A stretch of 64,000 nt of DNA from Geobacteraceae bacterium (lineage in GTDB: Bacteria; Desulfobacterota; Desulfuromonadia; Geobacterales; Pseudopelobacteraceae), in NCBI GenBank assembly GCA_016720395.1, contig JADKKR010000001.1, forward strand, positions 62,001 through 126,000. Reading direction: 5' to 3'. Shown here one piece after another: positions 8,506-16,364 of the stretch. Below the pieces are notes generated by a model. The model did not search any database, was not told the DNA's origin, and saw only the letters and a list, made by a program, of their open reading frames with translations. The position numbers and the translations under genes were made by a program. Position 1 is the stretch's first letter, and each line of letters opens with the position of its first letter.

Positions 8506-8988
8506 ATGGGCAGGGACAAGACACCCGTAACAGCAGCGGTGCGCCAGCTTCGTGCTGAAAAGGTCAACTTCGGGGATCACCCCTACACCTACGAAGAGAA
8601 GGGCGGCACCGCCGTCTCGGCCCGTGAACTGGGCGTGGATGAACACTGCGTGATCAAGACGCTGGTGATGGAGGACGAGCGCAAGAACCCGCTGGTCATC
8701 CTGATGCATGGCGACCGGCAGGTCTCGACCAGGGAGCTGGCGCGTATCATCGGAGTCAAACAGGTCAGCCCCTGCCCTCCGGAGACCGCCCTGCGGCACA
8801 GCGGCTATCAGGTCGGTGGGACATCGCCCTTCGGTTTGCGCCGACCGATGACAGTCTACATGGAAGAAAGCATTGCCGGACTGGATAGAATCTACATCAA
8901 TGGCGGCAGGCGGGGCTACCTGGTCAGCATGCCTCCGGGTGAACTGATCCGGGTGTTGAAGCCGGTTCCGGTTTCGGTGGGGATTTGA
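8506..8988 (+). CDS. ybaK: Cys-tRNA(Pro)/aminoacyl-tRNA deacylase YbaK/EbsC
   Basis: 160 aa. YbaK proteins hydrolyse Cys-tRNA(Pro) and related mischarged tRNAs. Visible family features are HCVIKTLVME near residue 50, STRELARIIGVK, GYQVGGTSPFG and IYINGGRRGYLV. The ATG follows the hypE stop codon directly, so it is translated from the same message; GAGG is about 9 nt upstream. Confidence 0.88.
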   Translation: MGRDKTPVTAAVRQLRAEKVNFGDHPYTYEEKGGTAVSARELGVDEHCVIKTLVMEDERKNPLVILMHGDRQVSTRELARIIGVKQVSPCPPETALRHSGYQVGGTSPFGLRRPMTVYMEESIAGLDRIYINGGRRGYLVSMPPGELIRVLKPVPVSVGI

Positions 8989-9036
8989 ATACTGCATGAG
9001 AAGGTACCTGCCCAGCAGGTCCCGGAAGGAACAACC

Positions 9037-9486
9037 ATGATCCGCAAGGCACAGATCGGCGATGTCAAGGAGATCCAGAAACTGTTGATGACGTTTGCCA
9101 GCCGGGGTGACATGCTCTCCCGCTCGCTGTCGGAGATCTATGAATCACTGCGCGATTTTTACGTCTTCGAGGAGAATGGAACACTCCTGGGAGTGGCGGC
9201 CCTGCATATCGTCTGGGATGACCTGGCCGAGGTTCGCTCCGTGGCTGTGGTCGAAGATGCCGGTCGCAAGGGAATCGGCAGCCAGCTGGTGCAAGCCTGT
9301 ATCGCCGAAGCACGCCAGATCGGACTCAGGCGCATCTTCTGCTTGACCTACAAACCGGAGTTTTTCGGCAAGCACGGCTTCCGCCTGGTCGACAAATCCG
9401 AATTGCCGCACAAGGTCTGGGGCGACTGCATCAAGTGCGCTAAATTCCCGGATTGCGACGAGAATGCCATGATCCTTGACCTGTAA
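9037..9486 (+). CDS. GNAT acetyltransferase, short N-acetylglutamate synthase type
   Basis: 149 aa, one GNAT domain. The acetyl-CoA loop is at about residues 75-85 (EDAGRKGIGSQLV), and FFGKHGFRLVDKSELPHKVW followed by a Cys-containing tail (DCIKCAKFPDCDE) matches short stand-alone N-acetylglutamate synthase-like proteins of deltaproteobacteria and Firmicutes. That would start arginine synthesis, though a general N-acetyltransferase cannot be excluded. AAGGA precedes the ATG. Its stop codon lies within a perfect 44-base palindrome. Confidence 0.75.
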   Translation: MIRKAQIGDVKEIQKLLMTFASRGDMLSRSLSEIYESLRDFYVFEENGTLLGVAALHIVWDDLAEVRSVAVVEDAGRKGIGSQLVQACIAEARQIGLRRIFCLTYKPEFFGKHGFRLVDKSELPHKVWGDCIKCAKFPDCDENAMILDL

Positions 9487-9524
9487 CGAATCAGGCCGGC
9501 ATCTGCCGGCCTGATTCGTTACAG
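9481..9524. terminator. Perfect palindrome between convergent genes, likely bidirectional terminator
   Basis: Two exactly complementary 21-base arms (9481-9501 and 9504-9524) enclose a 2-base loop. The left arm includes the TAA stop of the GNAT gene. No T-run follows on either strand, so it may act as a transcript-end hairpin rather than a classic Rho-independent terminator. Confidence 0.6.
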
Positions 9525-9537
9525 GACTTGCAAGGCA

Positions 9538-10455
9538 TCACCCTTCCTCCAGCTCGATCGAGACCAGATTCCTCCCCCGTCGCTTACTCTCGAACATCAG
9601 CTTGTCAGCCCGTTCAACCAGGCTGTCAGTCGTATCGACAACCCTGGCAATGGTAGCGCCGATAGAGACCGTAACACCGATCGTCTGTCCATTTTCGAGG
9701 GTCAGCATCGACTTTTCAACCAGTCTGCGCAAGCGCTCTGACAGTCGCAACAGATCTTCCGGCTGGAGATTAACCAGCAGCGTAACAAATTCCTCGCCCC
9801 CCCAGCGGCCGATAACATCGAAAGAACGCAGACTGTGGGCCAGCGTAGCGCTGACCATCTTGAGGACGCGATCCCCTACGCCATGGCCGTAGGTGTCATT
9901 GATCTGCTTGAAGTTATCCACATCGGTAAACATTATTCCGAAAGGGAAGTTGTAGCGTCTAAGCTCTTCAAGCCGTGCAGCCAGACTTATCTCGACAAAA
10001 CGGCGATTGGCAATGCCGGTCAAAGGATCATGCATGGCCATTTCCTGAAGTTCTTCCAGGCGCTGGCGCATGGCATAGCGAGGGGAACTGCTGCTGTGGA
10101 TCTCCACCGCAACCACAAAGTGCCGATCCACCTCACGAACCGGTGCGATTCTGATGGAAATTGGTAAGAGGTGCCCCTCCTTATGGCAGACGTAGGCCTC
10201 GACCTCGTTGACCTGAACTGATTCAAGCACCCGGCGGATCGGGCAGATACTGCTTTCGCACAGGTTATTGCCATGTTTATCCAGGGGCTTGAATATGTCG
10301 CAATAATTTCTGCCCACAACATCTGTCGCACTGTATCCGGTCAGGCTGGCTGAACCCTTGTTCCAGTACGTGATGCAACCGTCCGTATCAACAAAGAAAA
10401 TACCATCGTAGAGGTTGTCAAGGATTTCACGGTAAAAATCCACGGTTTCAAGCAT
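9538..10455 (-). CDS. PAS-GGDEF diguanylate cyclase
   Basis: 305 aa, no membrane segment. A PAS domain (about 7-125) senses an unknown signal; it starts FYREILDNLYDGIFFVD and holds a Cys-containing loop (CESSICPI). The GGDEF domain (about 140-300) has an intact GGEEF active site and an RxxD inhibitory I-site (RSFD) exactly five residues before it. It should therefore make c-di-GMP with product inhibition. AAGGGGGG lies before the ATG. It is a single gene between convergent and divergent neighbours. Confidence 0.92.
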   Translation of the reverse strand: MLETVDFYREILDNLYDGIFFVDTDGCITYWNKGSASLTGYSATDVVGRNYCDIFKPLDKHGNNLCESSICPIRRVLESVQVNEVEAYVCHKEGHLLPISIRIAPVREVDRHFVVAVEIHSSSSPRYAMRQRLEELQEMAMHDPLTGIANRRFVEISLAARLEELRRYNFPFGIMFTDVDNFKQINDTYGHGVGDRVLKMVSATLAHSLRSFDVIGRWGGEEFVTLLVNLQPEDLLRLSERLRRLVEKSMLTLENGQTIGVTVSIGATIARVVDTTDSLVERADKLMFESKRRGRNLVSIELEEG

Positions 10456-10590
10456 GGGTATCCCCCCCTTAGAGTTTGTAGACTTTAAGCCTGCCGCTAT
10501 TTGAATGCAACATGAAATTTACCGGTAACCTTTGCGTGAATTAATCAGGGTGCTGCTTGTCACTTTACCATCCGGTGGTATGCTTAGGTC

Positions 10591-12435
10591 ATGAACAACA
10601 AAGAACCACATCATAGTGCCATCTCCCCAACCGTGAGTGAAAAGAGTGATCCTTCTCCGGATCCTGTCATGGAAGAGTTGCTGGCGCGATGGCAGAGAAA
10701 GCCGGACGCGCTGATCGAGATTCTTCATGCCGCGCAGCAGTGCTTTGGCTGGCTTGACAGGCCACTGCTGGGCATGATTGCACAAGAACTTGACCTGCCG
10801 CCCAGCCTTGTTTTCGGGGTAGCGAGCTTCTATCATGCCTTTCGGCTGAAACCACGCGGACATCAAACCTGTACGGTCTGTACCGGCACCTCCTGTCACC
10901 TCCAGGGCGGGTCCCGACTGCTGCACGAGCTGGAACAACACCTCGGCATACGCAGCGGGACCACGACGGAGGATGGCAGCCTGACCCTGGAACAGGTGCG
11001 TTGTCTGGGTGCCTGCGGTATGGCGCCACTGGTCAGGATTGAGCATGAAGGCGGCGGAACCAGCTTTCATGCCGGCATGAACAGGGACCAGGTAGTCAAG
11101 CTGCTGCAGAATGCCATACGGGGAACACATTCAAAAGGTGTCCCGCTCTCTCCGGTAGCTATCTACGGGGACATTCACAAGCGCATCGTCCTGGAAAACT
11201 GCACCGGCACTGCTCCGGCAGCAGGTCTTTACTGTGCGTTGGAGCGGGCAGTGCTGCAGATGACGCCTGAGGAGGTCTGCCGGCAGATCACCGAGAGCGG
11301 TCTGCGGGGGCGGGGCGGAGCGGGTTATCCGACCGGCAGGAAGTGGGAAATGGTCAGGACGGCCCGCGGGAAGCGGAAGTTCGTTGTGGCCAATGGCGAC
11401 GAGGGTGACCCGGGGGCCTTCATGGACCGGACACTGATGGAGAACGACCCGGACCGGGTTCTGGAAGGTATGGCGATCGCAGGCTATGCCGTCGGTGCTG
11501 CCTCAGGGTTCGTATATGTGCGCGGTGAATACCCGCTGGCCGCACAGCGACTGCGTGACGCCATCAGCCGGGCTGAAAAGAGCAGAAGACTGGGACGCAA
11601 CCTGTTCGGTACAGGCTTTTCATTCAACGTACGGGTCCGGATTGGAGCCGGGGCCTTCGTCTGTGGAGAAGAAACCGCCCTGATGGCCTCCATCATGGGA
11701 CGACGGGGCCAGCCGGTTATCCGCCCGCCCTACCCCGCGCAAAAAGGGCTCTGGGGCAATTCCACCCTGATCAACAATGTGGAGACCTTCGGCAGCATCG
11801 CGGCCATCATCAGCAGAGGCAGCGAGCAGCTCAGGGTTCTCGGGACCACTGACAGTTACGGCACAAAGATATTCTCCCTTTCCGGGGATGTCGCCAGAGT
11901 CGGGGTTATCGAGGTGCCGCTGGGGACAACGGTGCGTGAACTGCTTGACCTGGCCGGAGGCGTTACCGGCGGAGGCTTCAAGGCTGCTCAGACCGGCGGC
12001 GCCAGCGGCGGCTGTATACCTGCCGAACATATGGATCTGCCGATCGACTACGAGTCACTCAGGGATATCGGAACGATTATGGGCTCCGGGGGCCTGGTCG
12101 TGCTTAACGACACGCGCTGCATGGTGGATGTCGCCCGCTTTTTCATGCGTTTCTGCAGTGATGAGAGTTGTGGAAAATGCACACCGTGCCGGGCGGGCAC
12201 ATCGCAGGCGGTACGCATTCTGGACAGGATCTGCGGCGGGTGTGGAAGCGAGGGTGATCTTCAGCAGCTGGAGGAATTGTGCCTGCTGATGCAGGAGACC
12301 AGCCTCTGCGGCCTTGGCCTGGCGGCACCAACTCCGGTTCTGAGCACTCTGCGCTGGTATCGCCACGAATACCTGGCACACATCAGGCAGGGCAGCTGCC
12401 CTGCAGGCGTCTGCAGCCGGGAGGCCATGGGATGA
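10591..12435 (+). CDS. hoxF: HoxE-HoxF fusion, NADH-binding diaphorase subunit
   Basis: 614 aa. The first about 185 residues are a NuoE/HoxE thioredoxin-like [2Fe-2S] domain with C-x4-C (VCTGTSC) and C-x3-C (CLGAC). The rest is NuoF/HoxF: FMN and NADH loops (GRGGAGYPTGRKW, NGDEGDPGAFMDRTLME) and a [4Fe-4S] site SCGKCTPCRAGT with a later Cys. It would pass electrons between NAD(H) and the Hox hydrogenase. hoxU follows with an ATGA overlap. A start at Met27 is possible because the ribosome site before 10591 is weak. Confidence 0.92.
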   Translation: MNNKEPHHSAISPTVSEKSDPSPDPVMEELLARWQRKPDALIEILHAAQQCFGWLDRPLLGMIAQELDLPPSLVFGVASFYHAFRLKPRGHQTCTVCTGTSCHLQGGSRLLHELEQHLGIRSGTTTEDGSLTLEQVRCLGACGMAPLVRIEHEGGGTSFHAGMNRDQVVKLLQNAIRGTHSKGVPLSPVAIYGDIHKRIVLENCTGTAPAAGLYCALERAVLQMTPEEVCRQITESGLRGRGGAGYPTGRKWEMVRTARGKRKFVVANGDEGDPGAFMDRTLMENDPDRVLEGMAIAGYAVGAASGFVYVRGEYPLAAQRLRDAISRAEKSRRLGRNLFGTGFSFNVRVRIGAGAFVCGEETALMASIMGRRGQPVIRPPYPAQKGLWGNSTLINNVETFGSIAAIISRGSEQLRVLGTTDSYGTKIFSLSGDVARVGVIEVPLGTTVRELLDLAGGVTGGGFKAAQTGGASGGCIPAEHMDLPIDYESLRDIGTIMGSGGLVVLNDTRCMVDVARFFMRFCSDESCGKCTPCRAGTSQAVRILDRICGGCGSEGDLQQLEELCLLMQETSLCGLGLAAPTPVLSTLRWYRHEYLAHIRQGSCPAGVCSREAMG

Positions 12436-13136
12436 AACGGATCCACCTGACCATCAACGGGCTTGCCGTCACAGGAAAAGCCGGACAGACCATACTGCAG
12501 GTGGCGCAGCAGCATGGGATTATTATCCCCACCCTCTGCAATTTTCCCGGACTGGCGCCGGCCGCCTCCTGCCGGATCTGCATCGTCGAGGTCGCAGGAT
12601 ATCCGCGTCCGGTTCCGGCATGTGCCACCGCGGCAGAACAGGGAATGGAGATCTGCACAGATTCGGAAAGGATCCGAAAGGCCCGCCGGATGATCGTAGA
12701 ACTGCTCCTGGCTGAACGTAACCATACCTGCCCGGTCTGTGTGATGGACGGCGCCTGTGAGCTCCAGACCCTGGCTAAACTTCTCGGCATTGATCATGTG
12801 CGTTACGGCTTTATATCTCCGCAGATGACGCTCGACATTTCACAGGCACGCTTTGGAATCGACCACAACCGCTGCATACTCTGCCGGCGCTGTGTGCGGG
12901 TCTGTGATGAGGTCGAGGGTGCCCATACCTGGGATGTCAGCGGTAGGGGGGCCACAAGCAGGATCATCAGCGATCTGGCAGAACCATGGGGAGACAGCGG
13001 AACCTGCACCGATTGCGGCAAATGTGTCCAATCCTGTCCGACCGGAGCCCTGTTTGAAAAAGGCCCTAAAAAAGCCGGCAAGGGTACGCCCTGCCTGGAG
13101 AGAATTGTGGAATGGCGCGGGAGGAAAAACAAATGA
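12432..13136 (+). CDS. hoxU: HoxU, iron-sulfur diaphorase subunit
   Basis: 234 aa. An N-terminal [2Fe-2S] ferredoxin fold (SCRICIVEV and a later Cys), a His-Cys3 [4Fe-4S] site (NHTCPVC then GAC) and a paired [4Fe-4S] ferredoxin module (CILCRRCVRVC; CTDCGKCVQSCP) match HoxU and the N-terminus of NuoG. It bridges HoxF to the hydrogenase module. The ATG overlaps the hoxEF stop by 4 bases; the longer open frame upstream is antisense-free readthrough of the hoxEF region and is not used. Confidence 0.93.
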   Translation: MKRIHLTINGLAVTGKAGQTILQVAQQHGIIIPTLCNFPGLAPAASCRICIVEVAGYPRPVPACATAAEQGMEICTDSERIRKARRMIVELLLAERNHTCPVCVMDGACELQTLAKLLGIDHVRYGFISPQMTLDISQARFGIDHNRCILCRRCVRVCDEVEGAHTWDVSGRGATSRIISDLAEPWGDSGTCTDCGKCVQSCPTGALFEKGPKKAGKGTPCLERIVEWRGRKNK

Positions 13137-13615
13137 AGCTGATCAGGCTGGCGACAGTCTGGCTCTCAGGCTGCTCCGGGTGCCATATGAGCCTGCTCAA
13201 CATGCACCAGGGGCTGCTGGAGATTCTGGGCCGGTGTGACCTGGTGTATTCCCCGCTGATGGACGTGAAGGAATATCCCGACCAGGTAGATATTGCCCTG
13301 GTCGAGGGTGCTGTGGCCAACGGGGATAATCTGGAGATGGCAAGGATCATACGACAGAGGACTGCGGTTGTTATCAGCCTGGGAGATTGTGCCGTAAACG
13401 GCAACGTGAGTGCACTTCGAAATCCTGCCGGTCTCGCGGCAACATGTGAGAGGTCCTACGGGGAGGTGGAGTGGCATCCAAAATTGACGGAACTTGAAGT
13501 ACGAGTCCTGCCGCTGCATCAGGTCATCCGGGTCGAAGCCTTCATTCCCGGATGTCCGCCTGACCCGGAGCTGATCAGGCGGGAGATCCTTCTCAGGCTC
13601 GCTTTACCCGGATAA
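13133..13615 (+). CDS. hoxY: HoxY-like [NiFe]-hydrogenase small subunit
   Basis: 160 aa. The proximal [4Fe-4S] ligands are all present: SGCSGCHMSLL near the N-terminus, GDCAVNG in the middle and PGCPPDPEL near the end. It is somewhat shorter than many HoxY proteins, with only a short helix after the last Cys. The ATG overlaps the hoxU stop, and GAGGAA lies upstream. A terminator follows at once, and no large subunit (HoxH) or protease gene comes after it, which is unusual for this operon. Confidence 0.85.
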   Translation: MKLIRLATVWLSGCSGCHMSLLNMHQGLLEILGRCDLVYSPLMDVKEYPDQVDIALVEGAVANGDNLEMARIIRQRTAVVISLGDCAVNGNVSALRNPAGLAATCERSYGEVEWHPKLTELEVRVLPLHQVIRVEAFIPGCPPDPELIRREILLRLALPG

Positions 13616-13619
13616 AATA

Positions 13620-13647
13620 AATATGGCGCCGCAAAGGGCGCCATATT
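13620..13647 (+). terminator. Terminator hairpin of the hox operon
   Basis: An 11-bp stem (AATATGGCGCC/GGCGCCATATT) with a 6-base loop begins 4 bases after the hoxY stop. There is no strong T-run, but its position between convergent transcription units suits a shared terminator with the Rrf2 gene. Confidence 0.65.
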
Positions 13648-13669
13648 CAGTAAAAACTGTAGAGGGACC

Positions 13670-14146
13670 TCAGATATAGTACATGATCCGGGGATCCATC
13701 TCCTTCTTGATTCCCATCTCCTGACCTCGCTGACAGAGCGTCTGCAACGTCATAGCGCCGAACAGCTGGTTCAGCATCGTGCTGGCCTCTTCCCAGACCG
13801 TCTGGGTAACGCACTGCCCCTCAAACGGGCACTCGGTCTTACGTTTGCGTTTTTTCTGCGTGATACCTGCGCATTCAACCAGCAGGACATCCTGTTCGGT
13901 AGCGTTCAGAATCTCAAGCACGGTAACTTCTTCGGGTTTTTTGGCAAGACAATAACCCCCTTGCGGGCCTCGCTTGCTTTTAAGAATTCCGGCTCGCTTG
14001 AGATTCTGGAAGATCTGTTCCAGATAGCGCGGTGAGATCTGCTGCCGCCGGGAAATATCCTGAATCTGTGCCGGCTTGTCGCCACAGTTATAGGCAATGT
14101 CAAACAGGGCACGAAGTCCGTAACGGCTTTTTGTTGACAGACGCAT
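13670..14146 (-). CDS. Rrf2-family iron-sulfur transcription regulator (IscR-like)
   Basis: 158 aa. A winged-helix domain with the family start MRLSTKSRYGLRALFDIA and the wing KRGPQGGYCLAK binds DNA. Three Cys around 92-112 (VECAG, TECPFEGQC) could hold a [2Fe-2S] cluster as in IscR, NsrR or RsrR. GGAGG lies before the ATG. No isc genes follow; downstream on this strand the hox operon converges. The promoter contains a small dyad that may be an autoregulatory site. Target genes are unknown. Confidence 0.88.
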   Translation of the reverse strand: MRLSTKSRYGLRALFDIAYNCGDKPAQIQDISRRQQISPRYLEQIFQNLKRAGILKSKRGPQGGYCLAKKPEEVTVLEILNATEQDVLLVECAGITQKKRKRKTECPFEGQCVTQTVWEEASTMLNQLFGAMTLQTLCQRGQEMGIKKEMDPRIMYYI

Positions 14147-14179
14147 GTTGCCTCCGATACATCAAATAAACTGCAAGAA

Positions 14180-14208
14180 TGATTACTGTAACATACCGGT
14201 ACTGTCAA
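14180..14208 (-). promoter_or_regulatory. Promoter of the Rrf2 regulator gene
   Basis: Minus strand: TTGACA at 14208-14203, a 17-nt spacer and TAATCA at 14185-14180. The spacer holds the palindrome TACCGGTA, a possible operator. Confidence 0.5.
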
Positions 14209-14277
14209 CAAAAAACAGGCCGGAACCACATAATTCCACACAACAAATCCCATGCAATCTTCGTTTCGGCCGCCATG

Positions 14278-15003
14278 CTAAACAAAGGCCCTGGCAACGG
14301 TAATAACCGTCACATCAGCGGCTCCGGCGGCTTGCAAAACCCTGCCACACTCGTCTACCGTACTGCCTGTCGTAAGAACATCATCCACCAGCAGCACCCG
14401 GCGGCCGGTTACCAGCTCAGGCTGATGGATTGAAAAAGCACCTCTGACATTTGCCCGGCGTTCATGTGCCGCCAGATTCACCTGAGGTTCAGTCCAGCGG
14501 ACTCGACGCAGGTTCCGGCGATCCAGAGGTATCTTCAATCGCTGTGAAAAGATTTCACCAAGCAGAATCGCCTGGTTGAAACCACGACTGGACAGTTTCT
14601 TTCGATGCAGCGGTACAGGCATGACCAGATCAGGACGGCGCGATTGCATGAACCCGGAAAGCCTCTCCAGCGCCAGAAGCGCCAGCGGCCGACGCAGGTG
14701 GATTTTGTTGCGGTATTTAAAGGCGTGGATCAGGTCGCGGCTGGTGCCTTCATAGACAAGGGCTGCCCGTGCCGCATTGAAATGGGGGTGTGACGAACTG
14801 CACCTGCCGCAGAGATGATCATTTCCTGCTCCGTTGAAGGAAATCCCGCATACGATGCACAAAGGAGAGACAACGGAGGGCATCAGATCACGGCACTCAG
14901 AACAGATGTGTATCTCGCCGGCTGTAGGGATGAAGCTACGGCAGACATGACAGAGCGGGGGGAACAGTACTTCAAGGACCGCTGCGAAGAACGGCCTCAG
15001 CAT
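14278..15003 (-). CDS. comF: ComF-family phosphoribosyltransferase-like protein
   Basis: 241 aa. An N-terminal zinc-ribbon-like part (CHVC at 18-21, CSEC at 34-37, CIVC and CGRC) leads into a PRTase-fold domain with the PRPP loop VLLVDDVLTTGSTV (about 206-219) and the family stretch HRKKLSSRGFNQA. ComF proteins act in DNA uptake or replication-linked repair; the reaction is not settled. It begins 7 bp after the LUD gene, probably as one operon. Confidence 0.9.
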   Translation of the reverse strand: MLRPFFAAVLEVLFPPLCHVCRSFIPTAGEIHICSECRDLMPSVVSPLCIVCGISFNGAGNDHLCGRCSSSHPHFNAARAALVYEGTSRDLIHAFKYRNKIHLRRPLALLALERLSGFMQSRRPDLVMPVPLHRKKLSSRGFNQAILLGEIFSQRLKIPLDRRNLRRVRWTEPQVNLAAHERRANVRGAFSIHQPELVTGRRVLLVDDVLTTGSTVDECGRVLQAAGAADVTVITVARAFV

Positions 15004-15009
15004 CCGGAA

Positions 15010-15663
15010 TCAGAATCCGAGGTCAGCATTGACCACCAGCACCTTCACATCCGTGAAGCGGGGCTTCCGCTCAATGATCGTCGTAACGCGGCAGAGCCGG
15101 TCGGGCGAATTGCAGTTGCTGCAAAAGCCGGTGCCGGCGCAGGGGGTTTTAAAGTCAAGGCGTCGGGAGTTAGGAGGGGTGGCCCAGTTTTTGACACGCT
15201 GGATGGCATCATGGACCGTACCGTCCACCAGCTTGTTGCGACCGGCCACCACGACAACCTTACGAGGACCGAAGAACATGGCGGCCACGCGGTTGCCGGT
15301 TGCATCGATATTTACCAGTTCTCCGGAGAGCGTCAGGGCGTTCGTGCCGGACAGGAACAGGTCGCAGGTCAACTGTCGGCGCATGACGGCCATTTTTTCG
15401 TCCCGGGAAAGGGCAGGATCCGCATGATTCAGGATTTCCCTGCCCATCTCCCGCAGACGTGCTTCCACGTTCAGGCCGACGATGGACATTGAGCCGCCGA
15501 AACCCACACTGGCGGCATCAGCGGCCTCTCTGACGATATGGTCGAAGGCCTCCTGCGGTGTGGCACAGTAAACGGCGCCAAAGCCGTTTTTGACCAGTGA
15601 CTCAACCGCCTTCAGGCATTTCTTTTCATACGTCCAGAGGATCAGTTCATCGGCCTGCGTCAT
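15010..15663 (-). CDS. LUD-domain protein (LutC/DUF162 family)
   Basis: 217 aa. It has the LUD fold seen in LutB/LutC of L-lactate oxidation, with GFGGSMSIVGL near residue 55 and VDGTVHDAIQRVKNW near 148. C-terminal cysteines (CAGTGFCSNC and RLC) might bind metal or a cluster. No lutA or lutB lies next to it, so a lactate role is not implied. Many anaerobes carry such stand-alone copies of unknown function. It sits between comF and the cyclophilin gene on the same strand. Confidence 0.8.
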   Translation of the reverse strand: MTQADELILWTYEKKCLKAVESLVKNGFGAVYCATPQEAFDHIVREAADAASVGFGGSMSIVGLNVEARLREMGREILNHADPALSRDEKMAVMRRQLTCDLFLSGTNALTLSGELVNIDATGNRVAAMFFGPRKVVVVAGRNKLVDGTVHDAIQRVKNWATPPNSRRLDFKTPCAGTGFCSNCNSPDRLCRVTTIIERKPRFTDVKVLVVNADLGF

Positions 15664-15676
15664 GTTCGCCCCCCTG

Positions 15677-16258
15677 CTACTTCACAACCTTGACTGATTT
15701 GATGACCACCGGCGTCTTAGGAACATTCTGGAACACAGAGTTTTTTCTCTCCTGCGGGGTGGCAACGATCTTATCCACAACATCCATCCCCTCAATAACC
15801 TTGCCGAAAACGGCATATCCAAAACCGGCAACCGTCTTGTCACGCTGATCCAGGAATGCATTATTGTTAACGTTGATGAAAAACTGTGCTGTTGCGCTGT
15901 CAGGCTCTCCTGTGCGGGCCATGGCAAGCGTGCCCCTGAGATTTTTCAGCCCGTTACTGGCCTCATTTTTAATGGATGCTTTTTCTCCGCCTTTCGGCAC
16001 CAGCTTGCCTGTAAGTCCGCCGCCCTGGATCATAAAGCCCGGAATGACACGGTGGAAGATGGTATCGCTGTAATACCCGCTGTTCGCATAATCGAGGAAG
16101 TTCTTGACGCTGATGGGCGCCTCTTTCTCAAACAGTTCGAGCTTGATCTTTCCCAGGCTGGTCTCCATCTCCACCACCGGGTTCTTCTTGACTTCAGCAC
16201 TGACGATTCCAGCGGAAAGACACAGCGCAGCAAGCACCATCATGACTCTTTTCAACAT
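15677..16258 (-). CDS. ppiA: Periplasmic cyclophilin-type peptidyl-prolyl isomerase
   Basis: 193 aa. A signal peptide (about 1-21, ending SAGIVSA) sends it to the periplasm. The cyclophilin core shows FHRVIPGFMIQGG with the catalytic Arg, and SATAQFFINV. It would speed proline isomerisation in exported proteins. A plausible promoter lies at 16321-16349. GAAGGAGATC precedes the ATG. Confidence 0.92.
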   Translation of the reverse strand: MLKRVMMVLAALCLSAGIVSAEVKKNPVVEMETSLGKIKLELFEKEAPISVKNFLDYANSGYYSDTIFHRVIPGFMIQGGGLTGKLVPKGGEKASIKNEASNGLKNLRGTLAMARTGEPDSATAQFFINVNNNAFLDQRDKTVAGFGYAVFGKVIEGMDVVDKIVATPQERKNSVFQNVPKTPVVIKSVKVVK

Positions 16259-16320
16259 ACGATCTCCTTCTATGAGGTTTGTGTTTCTCTGAGAACCCTA
16301 CGGGCTCTTACTAAAGATAA

Positions 16321-16349
16321 ATATTATGCCAAAAAAGGCCCAAAAGCAA
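16321..16349 (-). promoter_or_regulatory. Candidate promoter of the cyclophilin gene
   Basis: Minus strand: TTGCTT at 16349-16344, a 17-nt spacer and TAATAT at 16326-16321. The -10 is good, the -35 weak. Confidence 0.4.
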
Positions 16350-16364
16350 CTTCCGATAAGCCGG

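Noticed and set aside
13133..13669. Remnant of hoxH after hoxY
   Set aside because: Only about 55 bases lie before the Rrf2 gene, mostly hairpin; no HoxH-like peptide (such as an RxCGxC motif) can be read in any frame.
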